Origin: CAYZUC01 sp964481705
GTDB lineage: Bacteria; Bacillota; Clostridia; Lachnospirales; Lachnospiraceae
Direction of reading: 5' to 3'
Assembly (NCBI GenBank): GCA_964481705.1
Contig: CAYZUC010000104.1
Coordinates: 1 to 9,469, forward strand
Length of the DNA: 9,469 nucleotides
The notes under the pieces are model-generated. The model saw nothing but the letters and a program-made list of their open reading frames with translations. It had not been told where the DNA came from and did no database searches. Every line of letters starts with the position of its first letter. The stretch's first letter is position 1. Shown here in pieces: positions 1 through 5,622 of this stretch. Both the position numbers and the translations under genes were made by a program.

Positions 1-819
1 TTCTTTCAAGGTATCCAATATAATGTGAATAATCTCAATATTCTGTTTCTCATTATGACCGCCAATATTATAGGTCTGACCGATTCTGCCCAATTCCTGA
101 ACCATATCGATTCCCTTGGCATGATCCTCTACATATAACCAGTCGCGAATGTTCTTTCCATCTCCATATACCGGAAGCTTCTTTCCCTGAAGTGCATTAT
201 TAATGATTAAAGGAATCAATTTCTCAGGGAACTGATATGGTCCGTAATTATTGGAACAGTTCGTAATATTCGCCGGGAATTTATAGGTATCCATATATGC
301 CTTTACCAGAAAATCCGAAGATGCCTTGCTTGCGGAATAGGGACTATGTGGATCATAGGGAGTTGTCTCATAGAAGAAGTCCTCCGGGTTCTCCAGAGAA
401 CCATATACCTCATCCGTTGAAACGTGTAGGAATTTCTTACCCTCCTTAAAACCATCCGGAGTCTCCCATGCTTCCTTTGCGCAATTCAGCATCACTAAGG
501 TACCCAGAACATTGGTCTCCACAAAAATCTCAGGGTTCTTAATGCTGCGATCCACATGACTCTCCGCCGCAAAATGAACCACACGATCAATATCGTTCTC
601 TGCAAAAATCTTTCGAATGGCATCCTTATCACGGATATCCGCCTTCACAAACGTATAATTCTCGCGATCTGCCACATCCTTGAGATTCTCGAGATTACCT
701 GCATATGTCAGTGCATCCACATTAATAATGCGGATACTGTTATTGTATTTTTTAAACATATAGTGAATATAATTAGAACCAATAAAACCGGCTCCCCCTG
801 TCACCAAATAAGTCTTCAT
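1..819 (-). CDS. rfbB: dTDP-glucose 4,6-dehydratase, N-terminal 273 residues (runs off left edge)
   Basis: My reading of the minus strand from the ATG at 819-817 is open to position 1 and gives 273 residues; the family is usually about 340-360, so the C-terminal end lies outside the window. This cytosolic extended SDR converts dTDP-glucose to dTDP-4-keto-6-deoxyglucose, the second step of dTDP-rhamnose synthesis and a branch point to other deoxysugars. Seen: the NAD-binding GGAGFIG (8-14), AAESHVDRS (85-92), the catalytic TDE in STDEVYG (134-140), YSASK with the Tyr/Lys pair (161-165), NCSNNYGPYQFPEK (187-200) and RDWLYVEDH (225-233), all typical of RmlB. A ribosome site (AGAAAGGAAA) precedes the start, and a good sigma-A-type promoter lies at 888-916. 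It is divergent from the zinc-ribbon gene and probably heads a leftward transcript, perhaps with the other rml genes beyond the edge (not visible). Confidence 0.96.
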   Translation of the reverse strand, partial: MKTYLVTGGAGFIGSNYIHYMFKKYNNSIRIINVDALTYAGNLENLKDVADRENYTFVKADIRDKDAIRKIFAENDIDRVVHFAAESHVDRSIKNPEIFVETNVLGTLVMLNCAKEAWETPDGFKEGKKFLHVSTDEVYGSLENPEDFFYETTPYDPHSPYSASKASSDFLVKAYMDTYKFPANITNCSNNYGPYQFPEKLIPLIINNALQGKKLPVYGDGKNIRDWLYVEDHAKGIDMVQELGRIGQTYNIGGHNEKQNIEIIHIILDTLKE

Positions 820-887
820 AGTCTTGTCTGTTTCCTTTCTTATCTTACTTTTCCTCATGAATCCATGATTTGTCATAGATAAGTCAA

Positions 888-916
888 ATTATATCATTTT
901 CCTTAGAAAAACACAA
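888..916 (-). promoter_or_regulatory. Sigma-A-type promoter for rfbB
   Basis: On the minus strand a -35 TTGTGT (916-911) is followed by exactly 17 bases and a perfect -10 TATAAT (893-888). Transcription would start near 881, giving a leader of about 60 bases before the rfbB ATG at 819. No other start-proximal promoter of this quality is visible for this gene. Confidence 0.75.
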
Positions 917-972
917 GGCTGGCATGCATCACGACGGGTCTTTCCTGTCTGTGCTAAGATTTCTTAACGCAA

Positions 973-1004
973 TTGACATATTATTACAATTGTGTCAATA
1001 TAAT
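973..1004 (+). promoter_or_regulatory. Possible promoter for the zinc-ribbon gene
   Basis: A perfect -35 TTGACA (973-978) and a perfect -10 TATAAT (999-1004) are present, but 20 bases apart rather than about 17. Such spacing would weaken basal transcription or require an activator. Both hexamers overlap the arms of the ATTGACA/TGTCAAT inverted repeat, so a protein bound there would cover the promoter. The leader to the ATG at 1114 would be about 100 bases, with the hairpins described for the gap. Confidence 0.35.
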
Positions 1005-1113
1005 AATTGCGGCTTCTTTTATTGCGGGGATGTAATGTGAAAAGTTTTTTTCACACGACAAATTTGTGCTTGCGCCCAAAGTTTGCGGGTATTAGCAAGA
1101 ATGGGGATGTAAT

Positions 1114-1368
1114 ATGATTTATATTCATTATTGTGAGTCTTGCGAGACCATTCACATGCTAAATGGACATAAGATAGCTTGCCCGATCTGTAACAGTTCC
1201 TTGTATGAATTAAAGATATCCTTTAAAGAATACATTGAACTGCTTCCTGATGAACGCAGCAAACTCCAGTCCAATTTATGCAATCCGGATTACTTACGAA
1301 AGAAGAAAAAGCATTATCGATTTGCAAAACACACAGAGAGATATAAAAAAAGAAACATCGGCCTATAA
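1114..1368 (+). CDS. Small zinc-ribbon-like conserved hypothetical protein (84 aa)
   Basis: A short, basic protein whose N-terminal half carries two cysteine pairs, CESC (7-10) and CPIC (23-26), spaced 12 residues apart as in a rubredoxin-type zinc knuckle or treble clef. HMLNGHK between them and ELKISFKEYIEL after them resemble small Lachnospiraceae hypothetical proteins that are sometimes mis-annotated as RNA polymerase subunit M-like (from memory, not searched). The C-terminal third is very Lys/Arg-rich (RKKKKHYRFAKHTERYKKR), which suggests nucleic-acid contact, but the function is unknown. The ATG at 1114 is preceded by GGGGATG, a fair ribosome site. The stop codon overlaps the convergent Spo0A-C-like gene by six bases and sits in the loop of the shared terminator. 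Confidence 0.8.
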   Translation: MIYIHYCESCETIHMLNGHKIACPICNSSLYELKISFKEYIELLPDERSKLQSNLCNPDYLRKKKKHYRFAKHTERYKKRNIGL

Positions 1369-1384
1369 GACCGATGCTTCTTTT
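1348..1384. terminator. Bidirectional intrinsic terminator between convergent genes
   Basis: CATCGG (1356-1361) pairs with CCGATG (1371-1376) around a 9-base loop. After one mismatch the stem continues as AAAAGAA (1348-1354) with TTCTTTT (1378-1384). Each strand therefore has a GC-rich hairpin followed by a T-rich run: TTCTTTT rightward, TTTCTTTTTTT leftward. Both stop codons, TAA at 1366-1368 (plus) and TAG at 1365-1363 (minus), lie in the loop, so the terminator is built into the ends of both coding regions. Confidence 0.85.
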
Positions 1385-1746
1385 AATTTAAGGCGAATAC
1401 AATCTGCCAACAGTATCATATATTCTGAACTGCTTGGTCGGCTTCGTCCATTGTCCGAAGAATAACCAAAGTATTTTCGGAAGGCAGCGCGATTTCCATT
1501 CTCCCATGTTTTCTCCAGCGTCGTTCGTATTGTGCGTTCGACTGTATGAATTGTACAATTGTACTCCTTGGCAATCTCTACATACAGTCCATTCGTAATA
1601 CAATGCGCCAATTCCATGTTGCCAGCCAGAAGCATAATCGCATAACGAAGATACATATAACCCTTCAAATGTGCAGGAACTCCAAATTCATGCAACGTAT
1701 CTGTTACGAGAATCTCCAGCTGTAGCATTGACTCCTTTTCATCCAT
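1363..1746 (-). CDS. Stand-alone Spo0A C-terminal DNA-binding domain protein (127 aa)
   Basis: The whole protein aligns by eye with the effector domain of the sporulation regulator Spo0A: LHEFGVPAHLKGYMYLRYAI (18-37), ITNGLYVEIAKEYNC (50-64), the recognition-helix region TVERTIRTTLEKTW (68-81) and YFGYSSDNGRSRPSSSEY (92-109). The Glu-Arg and later Arg of the DNA-reading helix are kept, while the His that follows in Bacillus Spo0A is Thr here, so the target site may differ. There is no receiver domain and no phosphoacceptor Asp, so activity cannot be controlled by phosphorylation in the usual way. I start at the ATG at 1746 because AAGGGG lies just upstream; an in-frame ATG at 1791 has no ribosome site. 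It is the last gene of the minus-strand run, 78 bases after a GT2 gene, and ends in a terminator. Inference: a local transcription factor for surface glycan genes. Confidence 0.88.
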   Translation of the reverse strand: MDEKESMLQLEILVTDTLHEFGVPAHLKGYMYLRYAIMLLAGNMELAHCITNGLYVEIAKEYNCTIHTVERTIRTTLEKTWENGNRAAFRKYFGYSSDNGRSRPSSSEYMILLADCIRLKLKEASVL

Positions 1747-1824
1747 GTTCTTTTCCCCTTCATAGTGTAGTAATATAAATAAAACAAACATATTTAGACT
1801 ATCACATTTGGGGATTTATGTAAA

Positions 1825-2598
1825 TTACCTCTTTGTAATATAAAAAATCTGGTATACTTTGTGCAGCAGCTTAGCCAGCAGTTTGTTATTTCTCATAAAT
1901 TCAAATAGGGCAAATATCGGATATCCTGTCAGAAAATGCTGTCTGATGCATCTCTTTGCTTCCAAGCGATAGAGATCCTTTTGAATTAAACTGGCGCCAT
2001 CCATAGAAAAAACACACACCGAAAAATGCATGGCATAAAACGTTGCATGTCTCTTACTTTGTCGCATCATCCATTCTCTATCTGCGCAAATTCGATAAGA
2101 CAGATCAAAAGCACCTGCATCAAATAAGCTCTTTCTCGCAAACATCGCCTGATGATTAATACAGTCTCCGGTTAAATAATACACCATTTTGGCACAGGAT
2201 TCCCCGTATTGTCTGCCCTCCGTTTTTCCATCCGGATATTGATAAATAATGTCACCATATACGATATCTGCTCCGGAGGATACGATTGCTTCTGTTGCAC
2301 GATGAACCACATCAGAATCACAATAGGTGTCTCCGGCATTCAAAAAATGAACATAATCGCCTGTGGCCAAGGCTAATCCCTTATTCATAGCATCATAAAT
2401 ACCATTGTCCGGTTCGCTTCGTACAATGGTATTTGGCTCTTCTGATAAACGCCCTGCAATGGCAGCTGTCCCATCCTCTGAGGCACCATCAATGATAATA
2501 TATTCTATTTCCGAATCCTTCTGCGTCTTTACGGATTCTATTGTCTTTTCGATTGTGTCTGCTGCATTATAGCAGACGGTAATGACAGATATTTTCAT
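1825..2598 (-). CDS. GT2 family glycosyltransferase (257 aa, WcaE/WcaA-like)
   Basis: A GT-A fold transferase adding one sugar from a nucleotide-sugar donor to a lipid-linked glycan on the inner face of the membrane; the sugar cannot be told from sequence. Seen: the N-terminal ISVITVCYNAADTIEKTIES (3-22), IIIDGASEDGT (34-44), EPDNGIYDAMNKGLALATGD (62-81), the metal-site region FLNAGD (85-90, replacing a classic DXD), INHQAMFARKSLF (147-159) and a DREW motif (173-176) where the catalytic base is expected. No convincing membrane helix; the basic, aromatic C-terminus could bind the membrane surface. I prefer the ATG at 2598, which has AGCAGG upstream, over an in-frame GTG at 2619 that lacks a ribosome site. 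It follows the GT8 gene by 17 bases and is co-transcribed with it. Confidence 0.9.
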   Translation of the reverse strand: MKISVITVCYNAADTIEKTIESVKTQKDSEIEYIIIDGASEDGTAAIAGRLSEEPNTIVRSEPDNGIYDAMNKGLALATGDYVHFLNAGDTYCDSDVVHRATEAIVSSGADIVYGDIIYQYPDGKTEGRQYGESCAKMVYYLTGDCINHQAMFARKSLFDAGAFDLSYRICADREWMMRQSKRHATFYAMHFSVCVFSMDGASLIQKDLYRLEAKRCIRQHFLTGYPIFALFEFMRNNKLLAKLLHKVYQIFYITKR

Positions 2599-2615
2599 TT
2601 GATTACCTGCTTGTA

Positions 2616-3635
2616 TCACATTGTTTTATTTATTTTATCCCGTAACGAATCAAGGTTTGCGCGATAAATAAAATACTCATAGGCTGCTTTAAAAGCAATG
2701 ATAAACAGACCTCTTGGCATCATGCGATACATGATTTTCTCTATTTTTAGGATCCATCCATTATGCGCGGGCTGCTTCTGATAATCCTTCCACGGTGACA
2801 TCACCAAATATCGCTCAAAAGCCTCACGATCCGGATGGACATTATCTCTGTCCCATGGAAATTCTCCCACAAACCGGAAGAAATGAAGAATCGCAGGAGA
2901 TGTTACCGCATTTCGTACGGTATCTACCGGGTAATAACCGGTTCTGCAAAAATGATGATAGTAATCCGACAGCGAAAAAGCCAGATGAATCGGCTGCAGA
3001 TTATATCGGGGATGTAAGGTAAAGATCTCCCCCTTACATACAACATTTAAAAGATCCTGATCGGGAGAAGGATAATGTGCTCTCACATGCTTGATATGCT
3101 CAGCAATACGCTCTGAGCATTTTCTCTTCTTCCATTCGTTCATCTGAAACAGGATAACTCCGGAATTATAGTAATAATCCTTTTTGTCAAATCCCAAGCG
3201 AAGCTTATGCTTTCGTACAAGTGAATCCAGAGCCATACCAACAGGATAGTCTCCCATATCTAAAGAAAACAGCTCTTCAAGACTGGTATTTACAATGGTA
3301 TCAGCATCTAAATACAAAAGACGGTCCACATCCTCAGGCAATAAACTGCTCAAAAAAAGTCGGATATTTGCAGCATAAGAACCCCTATAGCTTGGCATAT
3401 TCATCCGACGCATCTCTTCAATAACAGGAATGGTATCAATAAAAGAAATCTCTCTGTGGTATTGTCCACCAAGAGATTTCAGTTTTTGGATGCTCTCCGG
3501 CAAAAGCTCTTCTCCCAAAAGAAACACCCGAATCTCTTCCACCTGCCTGTTATTCTCAAATAAGGACGTCAACGACGTCCCTGCATATGGTACATATTTC
3601 TCATTAAATTGATAAAGTATATCAATTCTCTTCAT
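2616..3635 (-). CDS. GT8 family glycosyltransferase (339 aa)
   Basis: A retaining GT-A transferase of the LgtC/GspA type, usually adding glucose or galactose from a UDP donor. Seen: IDILYQFNEKYVPYAGTSLTS (4-24, the family's N-terminal donor-binding strand), LLYLDADTIV (106-115) with the Mn-binding DAD at 110-112, YYYNSGVILFQMNEW (154-168), PDQDLLNVV (191-199) and ILHFFRFVGEFPW (249-261). The last is a variant of the usual HFxGxxKPW, with two extra residues and Glu-Phe instead of Lys before Pro-Trp. Residues about 290-339 form an extra basic, aromatic tail that may sit on the membrane. The ATG at 3635 follows AGAGGA at a normal distance; a TTG one codon upstream is less likely. The start overlaps the end of the preceding gene by 14 bases, so the two are translationally coupled. 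Confidence 0.92.
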   Translation of the reverse strand: MKRIDILYQFNEKYVPYAGTSLTSLFENNRQVEEIRVFLLGEELLPESIQKLKSLGGQYHREISFIDTIPVIEEMRRMNMPSYRGSYAANIRLFLSSLLPEDVDRLLYLDADTIVNTSLEELFSLDMGDYPVGMALDSLVRKHKLRLGFDKKDYYYNSGVILFQMNEWKKRKCSERIAEHIKHVRAHYPSPDQDLLNVVCKGEIFTLHPRYNLQPIHLAFSLSDYYHHFCRTGYYPVDTVRNAVTSPAILHFFRFVGEFPWDRDNVHPDREAFERYLVMSPWKDYQKQPAHNGWILKIEKIMYRMMPRGLFIIAFKAAYEYFIYRANLDSLRDKINKTM

Positions 3636-4578
3636 CAAAATTAATCCTCTTCTCTTCGACTACAAGCGGGCGATGCATCACACGAGTATTGATATTCAGA
3701 ATATATTCTCCTAGCAAACCAATAAAAAACAGCTGCAGAGAACCCAAAACAAATACCCCGATTACCATAGGCGCATAGCCTGCAGAAAAATTATCCCAGT
3801 GCGTCAGCTTTAGAATAAGATAAATCATAGCGATCACAAGACTGATTCCTGAGCTGATGAATCCCAAGAAGGTAGCCAGTCTCAAACCTACTTTTGTATA
3901 AGAGGTAATGCTCAGCATGGCAGCATCATAAAGAGAGTAAAAGTTGTTGCTGGTCTTTCCGGCTCTTCTCTGTGCCTGCTCATAAGGAAGATCCTTTCTC
4001 TTAAATCCATACTCTGCAACAATTCCGCGTAAGAAAGGGATCGGATCATCCAACTGACTAATCAAGGTAATAAAGGACTTGTCATACAGACCAAAACCTG
4101 TAAAGTGCTCAATCATCTTTACAGAGGACATGTTTTTGATTACTTTATAATACATGGTCCTCAAGAAATAGATGAAGCCATTCTCTTTACTGGAAGTTTT
4201 GATCCCACTCACAATTTTATATCCTGCTTCCCATTCCTTAACAAAGCTCGGAATCATCTCAACCGGATCCTGAAAGTCACAGCACATCGAAATTGTACAA
4301 TCTCCTGTGGTCTGACACATCCCATAGAAGGGCGAATTGAACTGTCCAAAATTGGTCACATTAAAAATCGCCTTTATTTTCTTATTTTGCGCGCAGATTT
4401 CTTCTAATTTCTCTCTGGTTCCATCCTCAGAACAATTGTCAATAAACAGTAGTTCATAATCGTATTGAGGAAGCTCCCTGGTTAGAATATCAACAACTGC
4501 CTCACTCATTGGTTTTACATTTTCCACCTCATTAAAGCAGGGGATCATTACACTGATTTTCTTCATAGTCTCCAACAT
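3622..4578 (-). CDS. Membrane GT2, polyprenyl-phosphate sugar transferase type (GtrB/YkcC/DPM1-like, 318 aa)
   Basis: This family moves glucose, or a related sugar, from UDP-sugar to undecaprenyl phosphate at the inner face of the membrane, making a lipid donor used outside the cell. Seen: ISVMIPCFNEVENVKPM (8-24), LLFIDNCSEDGT (43-54), NFGQFNSPFYGM (76-87), the metal site DFQDPVEMIP (101-110), the FxGFGLYDK region (159-167), the RRAGKTSNNFYSLYD loop (204-218) and two C-terminal transmembrane helices at about 232-257 and 266-293. Length and two-helix topology match GtrB-like proteins. The start is uncertain: ATG at 4578 has only a distant AGGA, while ATG at 4566 has GGAG only three bases away. 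It is first in the three-transferase group, 92 bases after the SDR gene and behind a likely promoter. A partner flippase or GtrC-type transferase is not seen in the window. Confidence 0.92.
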   Translation of the reverse strand: MLETMKKISVMIPCFNEVENVKPMSEAVVDILTRELPQYDYELLFIDNCSEDGTREKLEEICAQNKKIKAIFNVTNFGQFNSPFYGMCQTTGDCTISMCCDFQDPVEMIPSFVKEWEAGYKIVSGIKTSSKENGFIYFLRTMYYKVIKNMSSVKMIEHFTGFGLYDKSFITLISQLDDPIPFLRGIVAEYGFKRKDLPYEQAQRRAGKTSNNFYSLYDAAMLSITSYTKVGLRLATFLGFISSGISLVIAMIYLILKLTHWDNFSAGYAPMVIGVFVLGSLQLFFIGLLGEYILNINTRVMHRPLVVEEKRINFDEEN

Positions 4579-4670
4579 TTCTGCACTGTTCTTTTCCTGT
4601 TACCCATGCAATTCAGTGCCTACATGGGAACCTTTGACTCTTGACGTCTGCATTCTAGTATAATATAGAA
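4579..4670 (-). promoter_or_regulatory. Intergenic leader of the glycosyltransferase group, with internal promoter and alternative hairpins
   Basis: On the minus strand -35 TTGCGA (4685-4680) and -10 TATACT (4662-4657) are separated by 17 bases, a good match to a sigma-A promoter beginning inside the end of the SDR gene; transcription would start near 4650. The leader contains CATGGG/CCCATG (4623-4628 with 4603-4608) and GCACTG/CAGTGC (4583-4588 with 4614-4619). These pairings interlock, so they would exclude one another or form a pseudoknot. Neither is followed by a T run, so I see no terminator between the two gene groups. Confidence 0.5.
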
Positions 4671-5606
4671 TTACTCTTTTCGCAAACTTTTACACCATTC
4701 CACAGTCTCACGAATGCCTTCTTCAAAAGAGTACTCTGGCTCAAATCCGGTATCCTTTGTAAGTTCTCGAATATCGGCGCACAAATACATGACCTGCTGG
4801 TCACGATATGGAAGTTTTCCGATTTCGATTTCAGCGTCTTGTCCTACTGCATCCCGCATTGCCTCAATATATTCATATAATGGACGAATCTGTCCCGTTC
4901 CAACCGGATAAATCTTTCCATCCATTCCTTTTTCAGCTGCTAAATACAATGCTCTGGCTGCGTCCTTACTGTAAATATAATCCCATTGCTGCTCTCCCTT
5001 GGAAAAGACCGCACGCTTTCCATTCAGCATCGTTGCTATGCCGGAAGTAACCATGGTAGCCTGTCCATCATACGGACCATAAACACTTAATATTCTCGCC
5101 CAAATATGCTTCATGCCAAGCATTTTGCATTCCAGACGACTCATCTGCCCTGCACAAAGCTTTGCAATCCCATAGCCATTTTCCGGATTTACCGGTGTCG
5201 TTGACTTGATTTTTGTTTCAACACGTCCATATTCTGCCTGTGAACCAGCTCCCAAAAAGGTTTGACACCCGAGACGTTTTGCCAAATGCACGGCATCCAA
5301 AGTATACTTTACATTCTGGTTCTGCAGATATAGATCATTCCTGCCTTCACCAATGGTAGCACTCCATGCAAAATGAAACATAACATCATAAGGAGGGGTA
5401 CCAATTCCTTCTGTTTCCAGTGTCACCTTGCGGAAATCGTCCAGACCATACTTGATTACTCTCAGATTCTTATGTTCCGGTAATTGATCAATTCTTGCAG
5501 AATCTGGTCGTACCAATGCCAAAACCTCAATATCTCGTTCCAGCAGATAGTTCGTTAGGGCCATACCAATTGCACCGGTCGGTCCGGTAATAATTGCTCT
5601 TTTCAA
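4671..5606 (-). CDS. Extended SDR nucleotide-sugar epimerase/dehydratase/reductase (311 aa)
   Basis: NAD(P)-dependent SDR acting on a nucleotide-linked sugar in the cytosol; the exact reaction (4-epimerase, 4-reductase or dehydratase) cannot be settled by eye. Seen: the Rossmann motif GPTGAIG (8-14), FHFAWS (78-83), the serine-strand motif GAGSQAEYG (119-127), YGIAK with catalytic Tyr/Lys (145-149), RILSVYGP (171-178), DYIYSKDAARAL (209-220) and YPVGTGQ (233-239). The true start appears to be TTG at 5606-5604, because a perfect AGGAGGT lies five bases upstream and the Rossmann strand begins directly after it. A longer reading from 5675 would add 23 residues with no homology and overlap the preceding gene. 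It follows the TPP-enzyme stop by 16 bases. The TPP-enzyme-then-SDR order recalls YerE/YerF, where the SDR reduces the newly branched sugar. Confidence 0.9.
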   Translation of the reverse strand: MKRAIITGPTGAIGMALTNYLLERDIEVLALVRPDSARIDQLPEHKNLRVIKYGLDDFRKVTLETEGIGTPPYDVMFHFAWSATIGEGRNDLYLQNQNVKYTLDAVHLAKRLGCQTFLGAGSQAEYGRVETKIKSTTPVNPENGYGIAKLCAGQMSRLECKMLGMKHIWARILSVYGPYDGQATMVTSGIATMLNGKRAVFSKGEQQWDYIYSKDAARALYLAAEKGMDGKIYPVGTGQIRPLYEYIEAMRDAVGQDAEIEIGKLPYRDQQVMYLCADIRELTKDTGFEPEYSFEEGIRETVEWCKSLRKE

Positions 5607-5618
5607 TGTGTACCTCCT
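5604..5618 (-). promoter_or_regulatory. Strong ribosome binding site deciding a TTG start for the SDR gene
   Basis: AGGAGGT (5618-5612), the ideal anti-16S complement, is followed by ACACA and then TTG (5606-5604). No ATG or GTG in frame nearby has a comparable site. Pairing the best ribosome site of the window with a weak initiator suggests tuned translation. Confidence 0.85.
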
Positions 5619-5622
5619 ACCC

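Larger units (their letters stand above)
820..1113. other. Divergent intergenic region with inverted repeats and leader hairpins
   Basis: This 294-base gap holds no convincing gene. Besides the rfbB promoter it contains, left to right: ATTGACA (972-978) repeated in inverted form as TGTCAAT (993-999) around the palindrome ACAATTGT (986-993); a hairpin GTGAAAA/TTTTCAC (1037-1043 with 1048-1054, 4-base loop); a bulged hairpin CTTGC...GCAAG (1069-1073 with 1095-1099) with inner CCC/GGG; and two copies of GGGGATGTAAT (1026-1036 and 1103-1113), the second serving as the ribosome-site region of the zinc-ribbon gene. The repeats around the rightward promoter could be an operator. The binding protein is unknown. 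Confidence 0.5.

Noticed and set aside
556..882. Open frames antisense to rfbB and to other genes (for example 4105-4407, 6722-6982, 7276-7533 and 7745-8059 on the plus strand)
   Set aside because: Each lies opposite a gene with clear motifs, has no ribosome site that I could see and no recognisable protein features; they are reading-frame shadows.
1235..1465. Plus-strand frame overlapping the zinc-ribbon gene and crossing the terminator
   Set aside because: It is out of frame with the CxxC protein, runs through the bidirectional terminator and antisense to the Spo0A-C gene, and shows no motif.
4634..4664. Rightward promoter-like TTGACT and TATAAT between the SDR and GT2 genes
   Set aside because: The spacing is 19 bases and no plus-strand gene follows; the TATAAT is largely the complement of the leftward -10 region. 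It could make an antisense RNA, but nothing else supports that.
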